From: Papaver somniferum
Taxonomy: Eukaryota; Streptophyta; Magnoliopsida; Ranunculales; Papaveraceae
Length of the DNA: 64,000 nucleotides
NCBI RefSeq assembly: GCF_003573695.1
Contig: NC_039368.1
Location: 6,967,860 to 7,031,859 of the forward strand
Reading direction: 5' to 3'
Shown: positions 11,653-24,330 of the stretch, in pieces
Layout of the letters: every line of letters begins with the position of its first letter
Numbering within the stretch: the first letter of the stretch is position 1
Program-made: the position numbers and the translations under genes
Notes under the pieces: generated by a model
What the model was told of the DNA's origin: nothing
Database searches by the model: none
The model's input: only the letters and a program-made list of their open reading frames with translations

Positions 11653-13126
11653 GAGAAAATTGGTCATTTGCCTGGAAACATTCAAATCCAGGTTAATATG
11701 GACGAGTAAGATTTTGGTCTGGGTCAAATGGACGAAAACATTAAAATATAGAAATTATCTATTTTACCCATTCAACTGCTGGAGATTGGATTAGAATCAT
11801 TGCCAACATCAAAATCTTGTGATATCCTTCAGTAGTAACATTACGAACCCTAACAACACCATCTCTTACAGTTAACCCACCACTATGACTGCCAAAAACC
11901 TCCACTAAGAGAAGAACAAAAATAGAAGAATAGCACTAATAAATTAAGTTTAAACTGGATGCACCTGGTTGCATTTTGTGTTATTCTTGGATGAAGTCAA
12001 GCTTAATCTGAATGAAACTGGTTGCATCTTGTGTTATCCTTGGATGAATTTGAATTTGTAGAAGACTGAACTGAATGAAACTGGTTGCATCTTGTGTTAC
12101 TCTTGGGTGAATCCAAATGTATCCAACTTCAAAACTGAATGAAACTGGTTTCATCGTGTGTTACTCTTGGGTGAATCCAGATTTATCCAACTTCGAACTG
12201 AATGAAACTGGGTTGCATCGTGTGTTACACTTGGGTGAATCCAGATTTATCCAACTTCAAACTGAATGAAACTGGGTTGCATCGCGTGTTATTCCGAAAA
12301 TTCAAACTGAATGAACCTAATTTCATCTAGCTTTAAAAACAGATACATACTTCATTGCAACCAACCCATCTCCTTGTCTTCTTATGCAATAGTCAGACAA
12401 AATAACACAACCACAACCATTTCCTTTCCTTTGAAATCAACAACAACATCTAAATCGAACCCATTGATAACAACATCATATTTTATTACTGCACAACACA
12501 TTAACACCACCATCTTCAAATACAAGTCATCTTCTTCTTTGTAATGCAAGCCCAATATTCAGCAAAAACCCTAGTTCTAATTTCTTCCCAATTTGACAGC
12601 AGTACGCAAACCTCTTCTTCTTCCTTGTTTTACATCTCAAGAACAAACTCGATTTAATCTCCTTATCCATCTTTGCATCACTGCCAACATCAAAACCCTA
12701 GCTGAACCCGTCTTTTTCTACTCGAAATCGAATTGGATTGGATTTGATTTTTGAATAAAAATCAACTCAAAACCCTAGAAATTAAGCTTACAGGATTGAA
12801 CAAAAGATTAGAGAAGATTATGATGATAGATAAAAACACGGATTCTAATAACAAAAACCGTAGCTAACTTCAGATCGGATATTGAATCTCGTTTTTTCTC
12901 TGTCGATGATGGAGAAGAACAATGATTTTGGTTTAAACGATTTTTAGTTTTTAACTGTTTAGTTTAGGGGCATACATGTAAACTTTCAAAAATATGTTGG
13001 GCAAAATACCCAAAATGATTAATAAAGAAGTATATTTTTGATTCTCGTCCTTTTAAACAGTATCAAATTTTACAAGTCTTTCTCACCCAGAAATTGTTAT
13101 TTTATGGCTAATTGTCCAATTTTGTG
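11653..13126. mobile_element. Non-autonomous Mutator-like element, 1.47 kb
   Basis: The left end GAGAAAATTGGTCATTTGCC matches the complement of the right end CACAAAATTGGACAATTAGC as an imperfect TIR. Flanking 9-mers TTGAAACGA (11644-11652) and TTGAAACAA (13127-13135) differ at one position; a 9-bp duplication is the Mutator hallmark. The interior has a 63-bp tandem repeat and low-complexity coding-like sequence without a transposase. Confidence 0.8.
11955..12330. repeat. Six- to seven-unit 63-bp tandem repeat inside the Mutator-like element
   Basis: CTGAATGAAACTGG(G)TTGCATC recurs at 12008, 12071, 12135, 12198, 12262 and, degraded, 12307, with a related first unit near 11955. Spacing is 63-64 bp except the last. 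Units share GTGTTA(C/T)TCTTGGGTGAAT. Confidence 0.9.
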
Positions 13127-13135
13127 TTGAAACAA

Positions 13136-14290
13136 GGACTCCAAGAGTTTTTTCCGAGATAAAACTGTCAAGGTAGTCTACTCAGGAAATATACATGAAA
13201 ATTGAAATATAGAAAGTTATCCCGAGCTGATCTGTCCTTAATCCACTGACTTATCTTGCAAGCAGGCTTATCTAGTAACAAATATCCTAAAAATCTTTGT
13301 TAAGCTTGAGAGTTTTTGGCATTTCTTGGTTTCGGATGATCAGGATTGCAAATGTATCTCCATGTAGTTGATTTCGATCAAGATTCTCAGTCACGGTCCA
13401 TTGCCCAAGCGGGTATTCTAATCTCGGTGAAAAAAGATTTATCCGAGAAACTCGTCAAGACAACCAAGATCCTACCAACACTATTGACGGAGCTTAATGG
13501 GGATTAAGGAGAACAGTTTTCCTCCCTGGAATTTCCAAGGTTACCAAATTATATAGGCTTGGAAAATAAGGAATTTACATTATTGTCCAGAGGTGGAGCG
13601 CAGTTGGCTCCCAAACCTAACTACCGCTATGTTTGCCTTTTCTTGGGTGTAAATTGGCTTTCCGACCATCTTGCACCCTCAAGCATGGGTGGTCAAAATT
13701 TTTGCACCCCTTCTCGATTTTCTTTCACATATTAGTATAAAGTCCTCGATATGTTCGTCAGCTAATTGACCAAATAAAATAAAATTTAGACATAATGATT
13801 CCGAAATTCTTCCCAGATAAAACTGTTAAGGGATTTTGGTCCTGACCAAAACGAGTCCGAGATTTAAAATCCATTATATTGGGAGCCACTAATTATCCGT
13901 CAAGAAAAAATACGCGAACGTTGGTTCCAAAGTTGTTAAGAAGGGTATTAATTCATATAAAACGAAAAAATCTTGACCGGGTCATGTCCTCGTAATATCA
14001 GTACCTTCCTTTAGCAAGAAAAATAAAATAAAAATGAAATTGGTAGAGTTATCCAAAACGGATCTGTCCTCGTCCCTTGCTCATCTTGCAAGCTTATCTG
14101 GCAACAAATATCAAATAATATCTTTATTGTGCTTGGGGCTTTTTGGTTTCTTGGCTTTGGATGATGGAGATTGCAAAAATATCTCAACTGATTTAACTTC
14201 CAAGGAGAGATTCTTACAAATTATAGCCACAAAACAAGCGTTATCTAGGCAACGTGGGACAACTTGAATGATGCACAAAATGTAAACATA
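13136..14290. repeat. Diverged internal duplication; no gene
   Basis: The segment 13205-13390 (GATCTGTCCT...CTTGCAAGC...AACAAATAT...TTTCTTGG) recurs at 14050-14200, and the AGATAAAACTGT motif precedes each (13157 and 13816). A shorter relative lies near 11080-11170. The frame at 14034-14267 is a by-product of the repeat and is not shared by the other copies. Confidence 0.6.
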
Positions 14291-14792
14291 GGTCTACAAC
14301 AAGCCACAAATGATGCCGATGATATTCAGTTATTCTGTCTTACCTATATGTAGTCTCTTTCGATTAATCTGAAATGTCAATTCATATGCAAAACAAATAA
14401 AACTCCAAGGCCAAAAATCTTTATTGTGGTGGAAGTTTCTGCACATAGATCCTCATCCCACTACCACCTCAGCTCGCTTGCAACTAACTTGGGGAGTGGC
14501 TTGCATTTTGCCGTTCATAAAAAAACAAGAATTGTTGGAACCCTGTACTTTCCATGAATCTAAACTAGGACCATTATTTAAAAATAGAGAGGTCCAATAA
14601 ACACTTGACATGCAAGAGCTATTATTATTATCAATTATCAGTATTATTGTCCTTCTAAATGCATTATGAATCTATGATTCATGAGAGTTTTAAGATCTAG
14701 ATCCCTTCATTTATTAATAAAATATAAGTTGGGAGTTTACTACTTAGAATGAATGTGATTAATTAATATTTTCAGAGATCATCAGTCAACAT
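14291..14792. other. No gene seen
   Basis: AT-rich sequence leading to the tRNA gene. CAA just before the tRNA (14787-14790 area) matches the start context of plant tRNA genes; nothing else is recognised. Confidence 0.4.
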
Positions 14793-14879
14793 GGGGCGGT
14801 GGCGCAGTTGGCTAGCGCGTAGGTCTCATAGCTAAAAAGAGTGATCCTGAGGTCGAGAGTTCGAGCCTCTCTCGCCCCA
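14793..14879 (+). tRNA. Elongator tRNA-Met (CAU) with intron
   Basis: The acceptor arms GGGGCGG and TCGCCCC pair (one G-U), with discriminator A at 14879. The D-arm GCGCAGTTGGCTAGCGC, the anticodon loop with CAT at 14827-14829, and the T-arm GAGAGTTCGAGCCTCTC are all intact. A 13-nt intron (14831-14843) follows the base 3' of the anticodon, the canonical position; elongator tRNA-Met and tRNA-Tyr are the intron-bearing tRNAs of plants. It supplies Met at internal codons. The A- and B-box promoters are within the gene. No sign of decay. Confidence 0.97.
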
Positions 14880-14887
14880 TTTTTTTT
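14880..14887 (+). terminator. RNA polymerase III terminator of tRNA-Met
   Basis: A run of eight T residues begins immediately after the discriminator base, the standard Pol III stop signal. Confidence 0.85.
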
Positions 14888-15369
14888 CCCCTTATTATCA
14901 GTATTCAACAGGTCACATTGTCAACCCATATTTTTTTTCTCAAACCATTTGAAAATTTATTAGTATGTATTTGTCACCATGAATATGGAAATTTCATTGT
15001 CAACTAAGGTTCTAAATTTGATTATTTTCTTTGACAAACAGGCGTGGTTTCATTTTTTTTTTATTAAACAATCAGGCGTGGCTTGATTTGTCACAGTGGC
15101 CAAAGTTGCATGCTTATTGCAAAGAAATCAGACAACAACAAGTCCACCACTTAGTCTATGAACTGATAGAGAAGTTTCAACTTCCAATTTAGATATGATT
15201 AACGGTTATGAATTGGCGTAAATTTAAGATGCATTGCAGCAAGGGTCTTACTTTATTTGTTGTCGAATACATTAAAATCTCAGCCGAGTTGACTATACTG
15301 TATTATAATCAATCATGTTAAAGTGGCGGCGGATTTCATTGGAGGGGTGGCAGTGAATAGGACAAAAAA
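14888..15369. other. No gene seen
   Basis: AT-rich spacer with two AGGCGTGG(C/T)TT segments near 15041 and 15074. No ORF or repeat class is recognised up to the start of the copy B element. Confidence 0.4.
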
Positions 15370-17731
15370 GGTCATTATATGGTAATTCGAAGTGCCCATT
15401 ATAAAAAAACTGAAATGATTAATTAATTCTTACATAGTTTAGTGTTGATAATCAAATTTCATTTATATTAACTCTAAACCAAATCAAAATCAGATTTTTA
15501 GAGTTTAAAAAAAAAGTTTAGAGGAGAAGAAAAGAAAAACTTTTATGATATTTGTGAAATCCTAGATTTTGATTCACTCAACCAAAATGAGTGATTCCAA
15601 CGATAAATTTGAGATGGGTGAATCTCTAAATTAGTTCTCATTAGCTTTTTGTCGCTCAAAATTATCTAAAGTATGTAAAAAAATTGAAACTTTTAAAATT
15701 TCAGAAGAACTTACGGTTGAAATTTAGCTCGTTACCAACCGTAACTCTCAGTTACGGTTCCAAAAGTATCGAATACCAACCGTAACTGGTTCAATTTGGG
15801 GAAAACCCAATCGTAATACCAGTTACGGTTGGTAGAATGACAATATATAGCAACCGTAACAAATTACGGTTGGTAACTAATGAATCGAGATCAACCGTAA
15901 CTAACCTACGGTTGGTAAGGTTATTTGAGTTTCAAGTCGTAACTCAAACACGGTTGATAACAGTGATGCAATTACAAACCGTAAAAAGAAAATGAAACAT
16001 CCAGGACATCTTACGGTTCGTAACTTAAGTAACGAGACCAACCGTAAGTAATTTACGGTTGCAAAAAAAGTTCGTAACTGAATATTTTATCTCAAAATCA
16101 AGAACTTACGGTTGGTATTTGAGTTAAATGAACCGTAACATCAACCAAATCTATAGTTACGGTTCCAATTGGAGTTATTACCAACCGTAACTCACATGCA
16201 ACACAGAAATTTCAATTTCAGTTTTGATCCAAAACCCTAATTTTTGATACAAAACTAACTTAAGTCAAACACAATAAACTAAACCCTAACTGGGTCTTTT
16301 CGAAATATAGTTTTCAATCAACGATTATCAATTTTTCAAATCGATGATTAATCGAGGACGATGAAATTTCAATTTTAATGGAGGAGGAGAAGAGAAGAGA
16401 AGATGAAAAAAATCAAAAAAGTTTTTTGATTTTTCTGATTCCATTAGGTTAAAAATTGGAGAGAGTAATCTAGTCAATTTACACCCCCTATAGGACACCC
16501 CCTAACCAATAAGAGGGACATTGCTATCACACTTGCCGCCCCTCTAATGGGACATGCCGCCCCTATAACAGGGTTGATTATAATGGGGAACTGATTATGA
16601 AAAACTAGGTGGGTCTGGGGTAAAAGTTGTTCATTCATAACACTATTTCCGTATGGGGTGCAAACTAGAATTTTGTCACGCCAGGTGGCCGGGGAAACTT
16701 GCCTAGCCACTCTAGAAAAACGACTGAGCGACTTAACTTCTATCACATAATGGACTCTCTATTACCAACAATCAAGTTTATGTCATTGGCAGTAAATATT
16801 ATGCTCTCTATATCCAAACTCTATCATCGTAGGGAGAATTATAATCACCAGTGGTAATTATTCACAAAATTTCCATAAAATTTCTCACATGATTCTTGAC
16901 CATGAAAAATCTAAATTCAAGCTTTTTCCGGGTTCTTGTATTTCCATTACTGATTAAATCCGCAAACATTTGAAATACACTGTCTCATAAATTGAAACTG
17001 GTAAAATTCATGCTTCCGTCACTTGCAACCGATATCCAAATTTGAATAAGGTCAACATCTTCTTCTTGAGTGAAGCAAGCGCGCAAGCTACTTCGAACAA
17101 AAGGTGAAGAATAGGTATGAGTTGAATTGCATAAGAGATTGAGTATTTCGTGAAGCAAGAGCAAGCTATTTCGAATGAAAGGTGAAGAATAGGTGTGCGT
17201 TGAATTGCATAAGAGATTGAATGTTTCGTCAAGAAAGCGTAAGCTATTTCGAACAAAAGGTGAGGAATTAATATATGTGAGTTGAATTGCATAACATATT
17301 GAATGTTTCTGCTCTATTCTCGCTCTGTTGATCTTCACACCTTTAGGGTTTGTCATTTATTTTGTGACTTGTATCACTGGTTTTCTTGTGATTGTTAGAG
17401 AAATGTGATCTTAGGAGTTCTTTTCATGAGTAAATCCCTTATTGAGCAGTTTAGTGAACACAAAATCAGTTTCAGGAGTGGATTTTCTTTAAAAACATCA
17501 CCGTCAACAGAAATAACAATCTTCTACATCACGACTCATATGAAGATATCAACTCAGTCCAACCTTTCTTCACCGTTTCTGACCGTCGTTTATAATCAGT
17601 GATGTAACTATTATGAGATTTTTTATCCAAAAACCCCTTGCGAAAAGGTTGGATCATTTTTTTTGCACAATCGTTATTTGGTTTGGTTTTATTCCCCACA
17701 AGCCAAACAATACCATTTAAACCTGTGTTTT
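15370..17731. mobile_element. 2.36-kb repeated element, copy B
   Basis: Full-length homologue of 7153-9516, with the same order of leader, AACCGTAA/TTACGGTT array (15700-16195), A/G-rich tract, GC-richer segment near 16670-16730 and 78-bp tandem repeat (about 17080-17310). Flanks are unrelated to those of copy A, so both ends are real boundaries of the shared unit. Differences are scattered substitutions and single-base indels. Confidence 0.75.
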
Positions 17732-18525
17732 GGTGTTAGTGATACGTCTGTTATCTTGGAAATGTGGATGATTTGTATCAGATTCTAAAATCATGTTGTA
17801 GTTGTTGGTTAGCTTTGTTTGATTTGTTTTTTCAGTTAATGTAATTTAAATTATGTTTGTATGGATTCTCATCCTGGTAGTGATGTAATAGACTAGTAAA
17901 GATTCAGTTTTTTTTATTAGAAAAAAAGGCTAACATAGTCAATCAAAATCAAAACTACAGTGATTATAATATCATATCGGATGGTAAATGAAAAAGAAAC
18001 ACTATCTTAATATAAATAAGTTATTAAAAGGACAAGTTTATCGATGTTTTTGTAAAATCTGTCGTTAGCCGTACTTGACTCTATCCCTGCATTCCATTTT
18101 AGTATCTTACTTTTAAAAAATCACCAAAGGTCATATTTCATTGACTTCTATATGTAGAGTCGTGCACTAGTCGGATGAAATAACTTTGTTGAGAAAGGAA
18201 AAATAAACAAGATATACATCTTAATTATACATGGTGCAATTATTATATGTTTTTTTTTATGTTTCATTTTTGGCGATGAAAAGCAAATTTATGAAAAAGC
18301 CAAGCGTTGACTGTAAAATATTTGTAATCATACGAAAAACATATTCAGTACTTACTTAATCAAAAAACGATTCAACACAACATAATCATAATTATGTAAA
18401 ATACACAATACATGTACACAAAATAAAACACCACAAAAGAATAGCTAAACAAGATAGAATTGAATCAAAGCACAACGAACACACCAAACCATATTCCTAA
18501 AAACGTGCATGAAAAGATAAAACTC
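17732..18525. other. No gene seen
   Basis: AT-rich DNA between copy B and the Copia-type LTR. The GT-rich stretch at 17740-17900 resembles plant 3'-UTR sequence but no reading frame accompanies it. Confidence 0.4.
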
Positions 18526-19705
18526 TGAAAAAGCGGGGGTCTAGCAACCACATTCAGTATTTCGTTCGGCAATCTGAATAAACAACCTCCAATATACTTT
18601 CAAGAGAATCAACTAAACAGTCAGACTCAATCCAGAGAAAAGTATGTCAAAGAGTTTATATCTCAATTTCTCAATTCAATATGCAATCAACAAATAGGAA
18701 TTACGAGCCCGATTGAATAAGAGAAATAAATTGAACGATACCAAAGATCAATGTTCAAGCGTCAATCAATTTATAATATCAACAACCAAAGGTTGGATTA
18801 TCTAATTGATTGATCTTAACGCACAACCTGTGATATTTCTATTATATAACAAAATATAATGCGTAAAATAAATAATACAGACACCAGAATTTTGTTAACA
18901 AGGAAAACCGCAAATGCAGAAAAACCCCGGGACCTAGTCCAGCTTTGAATACCATACTGTATTAATCCGCTACAGAAACTAGCCTACTACCAATGAACTT
19001 CGGAATGGAATATAGTTGAGCCCTAATCAATCTTACATTGATCAAGGTATAGTTGCGCTCCTTACGTCTCTGAACCCCAGCAGGATTCTACGCACATGAT
19101 TCCCTTAGCTGATATCACTCACAACCAAGAGATGCTACGACCCAAAGTCGAAGACTTGATAAACAAATTTGTATCACACAGAAAAGTCTATTAGAATAGA
19201 TAAATCTCTCTCCCATAGAAATACCTATGAGTTTTGTTCCGTCTTTTGATAAATCAAGGTGCACATGAACCAATTGATAAACCAGACTTATATTCCCGAA
19301 GAACAGCCTAGTGTTATCAATCACCTCACAATAATCTTAATCGTATGGTAGCGAAACAAGATATTGTGGTATCACAAATGATGAGACGAAGATGTTTGTG
19401 ACTACTTTTAATCTTACCAATCGGAGATAAATCTCAAGAAAATCTTAGAAAAGATAATACTCAATCACGGTAGAAGAAGTAAGATCAGAACACACAACTA
19501 CATAGAAAATAGTTGGGTCTGGGTTCACAATCCTAATGAAGTCTTTAAATCGTTAACCTACAGGGTTTCGTGAAAAACCTAAGGTTAAAGGAGAATCGAC
19601 TCTAGTCACAACTAGTATCACACAGGAGGTGTGGGGATTAGGTTTCCCAGTTGGTAGAGTTCTCCCTTATATATTTTTCAGATCAGGATTTGCAATCTAA
19701 GTTAC

Positions 19706-22700
19706 TGTAGCGCCCCCTAAGCTAGCAGCTGACTAATCCAAGAGATTAACTAAATAAAGAGGCACCACGAATCTAATCCAAATACTTAAACATTCAATTA
19801 AGAAATCTGCTACAAAACTTATCCCAAAACTAACCCTGCTCAAAATATATATACATGAACTTCTCTCAAATGATACATATACAATAGTCAATTGGTTTAC
19901 AGATACAATAGACAACATAATAAATATAGCAGAAGTTAACTAATTAACGGAGTCAACACTTGCGGCTTTCGCTGCGCAAATCTGATCTGTCTCTGAAAAC
20001 TGAAAATGAGAATAATTAACATTTAACTTCTAAGTAAGCATAAGCAAGATTAAGAAAAACAATAATGTTTTCCCAGACATTAAATAGTGACCAAGTCACT
20101 AAGATACACAAACACGAATATGGACAAGCTCTTTCTTCAAACAATGTATACTATGGTTGTGCAATTCCGAACTCGCAAATCCACACCTAATCGTAAATAT
20201 GGATGTCGACAATTCCGAACTCGCAAACTGTCGACCAATATATCATAAAAGCTCTAGGCATAAATTTGAAGGAGCATATCCTATATACCACACGTGGAAA
20301 TTCTTATTTACCATAACAATTCATATTGACAACAACACATTACAGGTCCTTTCCAAACCATGAATATTAACAGAATCAACATAATTATCGTAAACAAGTT
20401 AAACAATGCATAGAACGCACAAACAGAAATACATGAGTTTGTTAAACATAAACTGTTGTAAAGGAAAACAATAACGGTTACCAAAGAGTCAAATTTGTTC
20501 CCACCTCTTTTGATGACAAGCCACGCCTACCTCGAGATCCACGATCCACCGGTTCATCCTTTGAATCGATCGTTGTTAATATAAACTAACTGTTAATCAC
20601 ACAAGAAGTCTAAGAATCCAGCCAAAATGGCTTACACAAGAATCATACAAGTCTAACTAATACTTCTAGGTCCATTTATTGTTCTACATCTTTCATTTAA
20701 TTCTTTAACTCATCTAAGGGTTTACTATTTCAATTAGGTTGATTCTATAGTCCATTAGATAGGTCTTATAAGTATCTACAACTTTGTAGAAGAAACCGAA
20801 AGCTAATTCGGACCAAAAATCTAAAGAACAGTCCAACAGTGTCAACTAACAGTCAATGAAAGTCAAGGGTTCAATTAACGGTAAACGTCCAGTCAAGGTC
20901 AACTGAGTCAACTCGGGTCAAGACATGTAACCCAGTGGGTCAATACGATTCAACTCAGTAAGATATACCGAGTCAGAAGCATAAATGAGTCATCTAAGTT
21001 GACCACAAGCCTAATCCAAGTAACAGTCTCACTAGGTTACAGTTTCATCTAAATTCATTTTATTTCTGACAGATAACACTAAAACTTCTCGACACTACAA
21101 CAACATATTTATTTTAAGTAACTTCAAAGTCTAATTACAACACAAGCTTAAATTACCTGCAATGCAGATGTTGCAAGCTTTCACAGGAACACTAGATACA
21201 ATTCTATCATCACTACCAAACTAAGCTCAACCTCAGATCAATCCACTCATCTAAACCCTTTCACTGCAACTCACACTAAATAGCTCAACCCCACCTGCAA
21301 CTTCAATTCTATTGCTACTAGCAAATTACATTTCTCACTCCACAACCACAAATCACAGAACCTACACAACTTATTTGCGACTCATCGCTAACATTTCATA
21401 CTTCCATATTTTAGTCTTAGCTTAACACAATCAGCACCATCTACCAACAGTTCATTTCTAACATCCAACCAACCCATTACACAAACATTACCACTAATCT
21501 TTCACCTGTCACAGACCAAACAACATCCTCTTCTCCACCTCTACTTCTCTTTCGGTTCACAACCACTTTGTAAACACAACATCAGTAACAATACTATCAA
21601 ATTGACTACAACATTCATCACAATGAACTACCAAAAACTCAACGTAACCATTTCAGAAATTCCCATCTTCATATCTTCTAATACTAACTCGCATCACCCT
21701 GAACTGCCATTACATATTCACTATCACTTATTTCAGGTAATTACTTCCTCCTCATCACTCTCATTTAATCATCTAACCATACTCAGTTCAATCCTTCTTT
21801 TTAGTTCATCACATTCTACCAACAAAAACACAACCAGAGCAACACCACCAGTTACCCAAAATCTAAAGTCCATTGTATACATACACATCTATCCCAAACT
21901 TAGTTCAAATACAAACTTATAAACTCACCAATTAAAATTTGAATGGATTCTTAACTAAATATACTGATAAATAAATTACCTCTATTTTGGTTTCACAACC
22001 TATTGAATCAATTTTTCTTTTCTTTGAATCGAATCCATCCAGCAATCCTTCTACTACTCCACAAGTTCTGTTCAAGCATCCCTCAACAATCTTCATCCTC
22101 AGTTCGTTTAAGCTGATATCCATTAGAACTTGAAACCCATCTCCTTCTGCTAACCAGTTCAGCTTCAATCGATCAACAAATCCTAATTCTTAATTTGGAG
22201 AAGACTAAGCACAAACCTTAATTCTATGATTCATCAATTCATCACCTCAACTATTAAATTAACACAACAAACCTCTTCATCATGACCTGTTCCGAAAACC
22301 CCTTCTTAATTTCATATTAATCATCACCAAACTCGATCTCCAATTCAACTTACAGGAAACCCTAATTCAATTCGAACCACTCTTCAACCTCATAATCTAA
22401 TTCAGACCAAACCCATCTAATAATTCTGTTCACTTCTTCGATTTACAGTTCAATCAAACTTTAACTCCCTGATTAACTTCTTAATCTCAAATATAAGACA
22501 AACCTTAATTCCAATTTTGGTTGCATGAGCTTTTACTTCACCTGGGATCAAAATATCAATCCACATCTTCGATTAAATAAAACCTATCCTTCAATTCTCT
22601 TCTTACTCGATACTAACCAATTTCTAATTGATTTCAAAACCCTAATTTCTGATTCTCTTTGATTTATCACTTCCGAGTTAGAATCGATCCTCGAACTACA

Positions 22701-23205
22701 ATAATCACTTTCAACTACTCATGATCCTACCGCCCTTCGTCACAAACCATATCAACAACGTCGATATCCATCACCGGATTAAACAGCAGAGAAAAGAGAA
22801 GAACCAAAGGAAAAGAAAAAAGAGAAGAAGAAAGAGAAAGAATAAGAGAAAACGGATTTCTCTTCAATCGTCTTCTGAAGATAAGAACCAGTAAGACACG
22901 CACTTTCTTTGATAATATCTGCCACAACGTGTCTGTGTTACGTTAATAGTGATCTTCCATGAAATGACGATTTTACCCTTCATATTCATCCTATGATTTC
23001 TTCTTCATACGATATCCGTATGACACGTGTGAGTAATCCATTCTGCGTAACCTTTCGAGATATATTCGACGGTACTAGTTCTGAATCTAAATCATTGTTA
23101 GATTAATTTCTATTAGTTAGAATCTATATTAACTAATCGAGTTATTATGATTTTAATCTTCGCTTGACCGGTCTAATAGCGTTGACGAGCTTGAGGGTCC
23201 TTACA
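19706..23205 (-). mobile_element. Solo LTR, 3.5 kb, probably Gypsy
   Basis: An insertion bounded by TGTAGCGCCCCC...GTCCTTACA, flanked by a perfect 5-bp GTTAC duplication (19701-19705, 23206-23210). The uninterrupted homologue near 26045 reads CTAAGTTACCTTGGTAAC, an exact empty site. In minus orientation it starts TGTAAGGACCCTC, typical of long plant Gypsy LTRs. No second LTR, PBS or reverse transcriptase is found inside, so it is best read as a solo LTR left by recombination. Family assignment is inferred. Confidence 0.85.
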
Positions 23206-23650
23206 GTTACCTTAGTAACAAAGCATTCAATATTCACCGTTAGATGAAAACCTGATTAGACTCAAGCTAATATCTTTCAAACTTTAGATTGAACTTAGAT
23301 TGTTATACACAAATGAAATGTACCCTCATTTAAGTTTAAGTAACCGTACCTAAACGTGTACACCATGTTGTCTCAATAGTAGTTAACGAAGGTTAGCTAT
23401 ATGAACACTTTCATATAAACCTTATTCATTTTAACCACAACTAATTCAAATGACTCAAATGAAACTAGTTATAGAGTTATTCAAGTGCTATATACTCATA
23501 GAAGTATACAAGAACACAATGGAAGAAAAATCGGTTTGATTCACTCGAATCAATTCATGAAAATTATAGCCACGGTTTGCAGAGAATGCATTCCTTAATA
23601 TATAAATGTATTAGTTCATGAACAAACAGATTTTAGAACTTTAACCACTC

Positions 23651-23860
23651 AAGTATGCAAACGGGTACGCATACTTAAGTACCTGGTCTGAGTTTGGGTT
23701 TCGCCAGTATGCAAACAGGTACGCATACTTCCAAACACAGCAGAAATTTCCGAACCAAAACCCTTCTCCAGTACGCATAAGGGTGTGTACTTAGGTACCA
23801 GGAATTCCACAACTACAAGTATGCATACGGGTATGCATACTATAGTTCCGGTCATGGATC
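23651..23860. repeat. Palindromic motif array in the LTR
   Basis: A perfect 8-bp inverted pair AAGTATGC / GCATACTT around the spacer AAACGGGTAC lies at 23651-23676. A second (AGTATGC / GCATACT, spacer AAACAGGTAC) is at 23706-23730, and degraded versions follow near 23770 and 23820. Equivalent arrays are at 26490-26670 and 29365-29590. Confidence 0.85.
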
Positions 23861-24316
23861 ACATACATGCAAGAATACATACTATGTTCATAATCCAATG
23901 ATGGTTAAGTATTTTAAACTCTATTTCAATCATTGAAACTTTCTTAGAGGATGACAATAGACGTTTTCACACGCATCAAAGCAATTTTCAAGTTATTGAA
24001 ACAATCATAACGAAACATTCCAAGTCTACACCAAATGATTGTATCACACAAACCATGTAAGATGTTACTCGGTGATTTTCACATGATCATCTTTTGACTT
24101 TCGTCAAGAATATAAGTTCCACAAGCTCTCCTTAGTAGTTCTTCGTCTTCAATTGATGAACGCCGTGAAGTCTAATGCTCAACTACACAATCTATCCTAG
24201 TCCAATACATCATTATAAGTAGACTAGAAATCAAGACTTATAGTTTTGATCACTAACATTAACAAACAAGCTTGAGATAGCAACGCTTGCGAGTTCGGCC
24301 GAGCACTGCTCTGACA

Positions 24317-24330
24317 ATCTCCCCCTTTGT
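24317..24330 (-). other. Polypurine tract
   Basis: On the minus strand ACAAAGGGGGAGAT directly precedes the LTR start. This is the expected primer site for plus-strand DNA synthesis and fixes the orientation and the LTR boundary. Confidence 0.8.

Larger units (their letters stand above)
18526..24316 (-). mobile_element. 3' LTR of a long-LTR Copia-type element, interrupted by a solo LTR
   Basis: In minus orientation the LTR begins TGTCAGAGCAGTGC at 24316, directly after a purine-rich tract, and ends ...GCTTTTTCA at 18526. It aligns in order with 25440-27045 and 27691-30266. Without the inserted element and one duplicated target it is about 2.29 kb. Adjacent PPT and no PBS identify it as the 3' LTR. 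By eye it is closer to the 25440 fragment (about 93%) than to the 27691 LTR (about 86%). Confidence 0.85.

Noticed and set aside
14034..14267. 77-codon frame near the tRNA gene
   Set aside because: Part of a diverged duplicated non-coding segment; the other copies do not keep the frame.
19706..23205. Complete LTR retrotransposon
   Set aside because: The two ends are not direct repeats of each other and no pol sequence is present; a solo LTR fits better.
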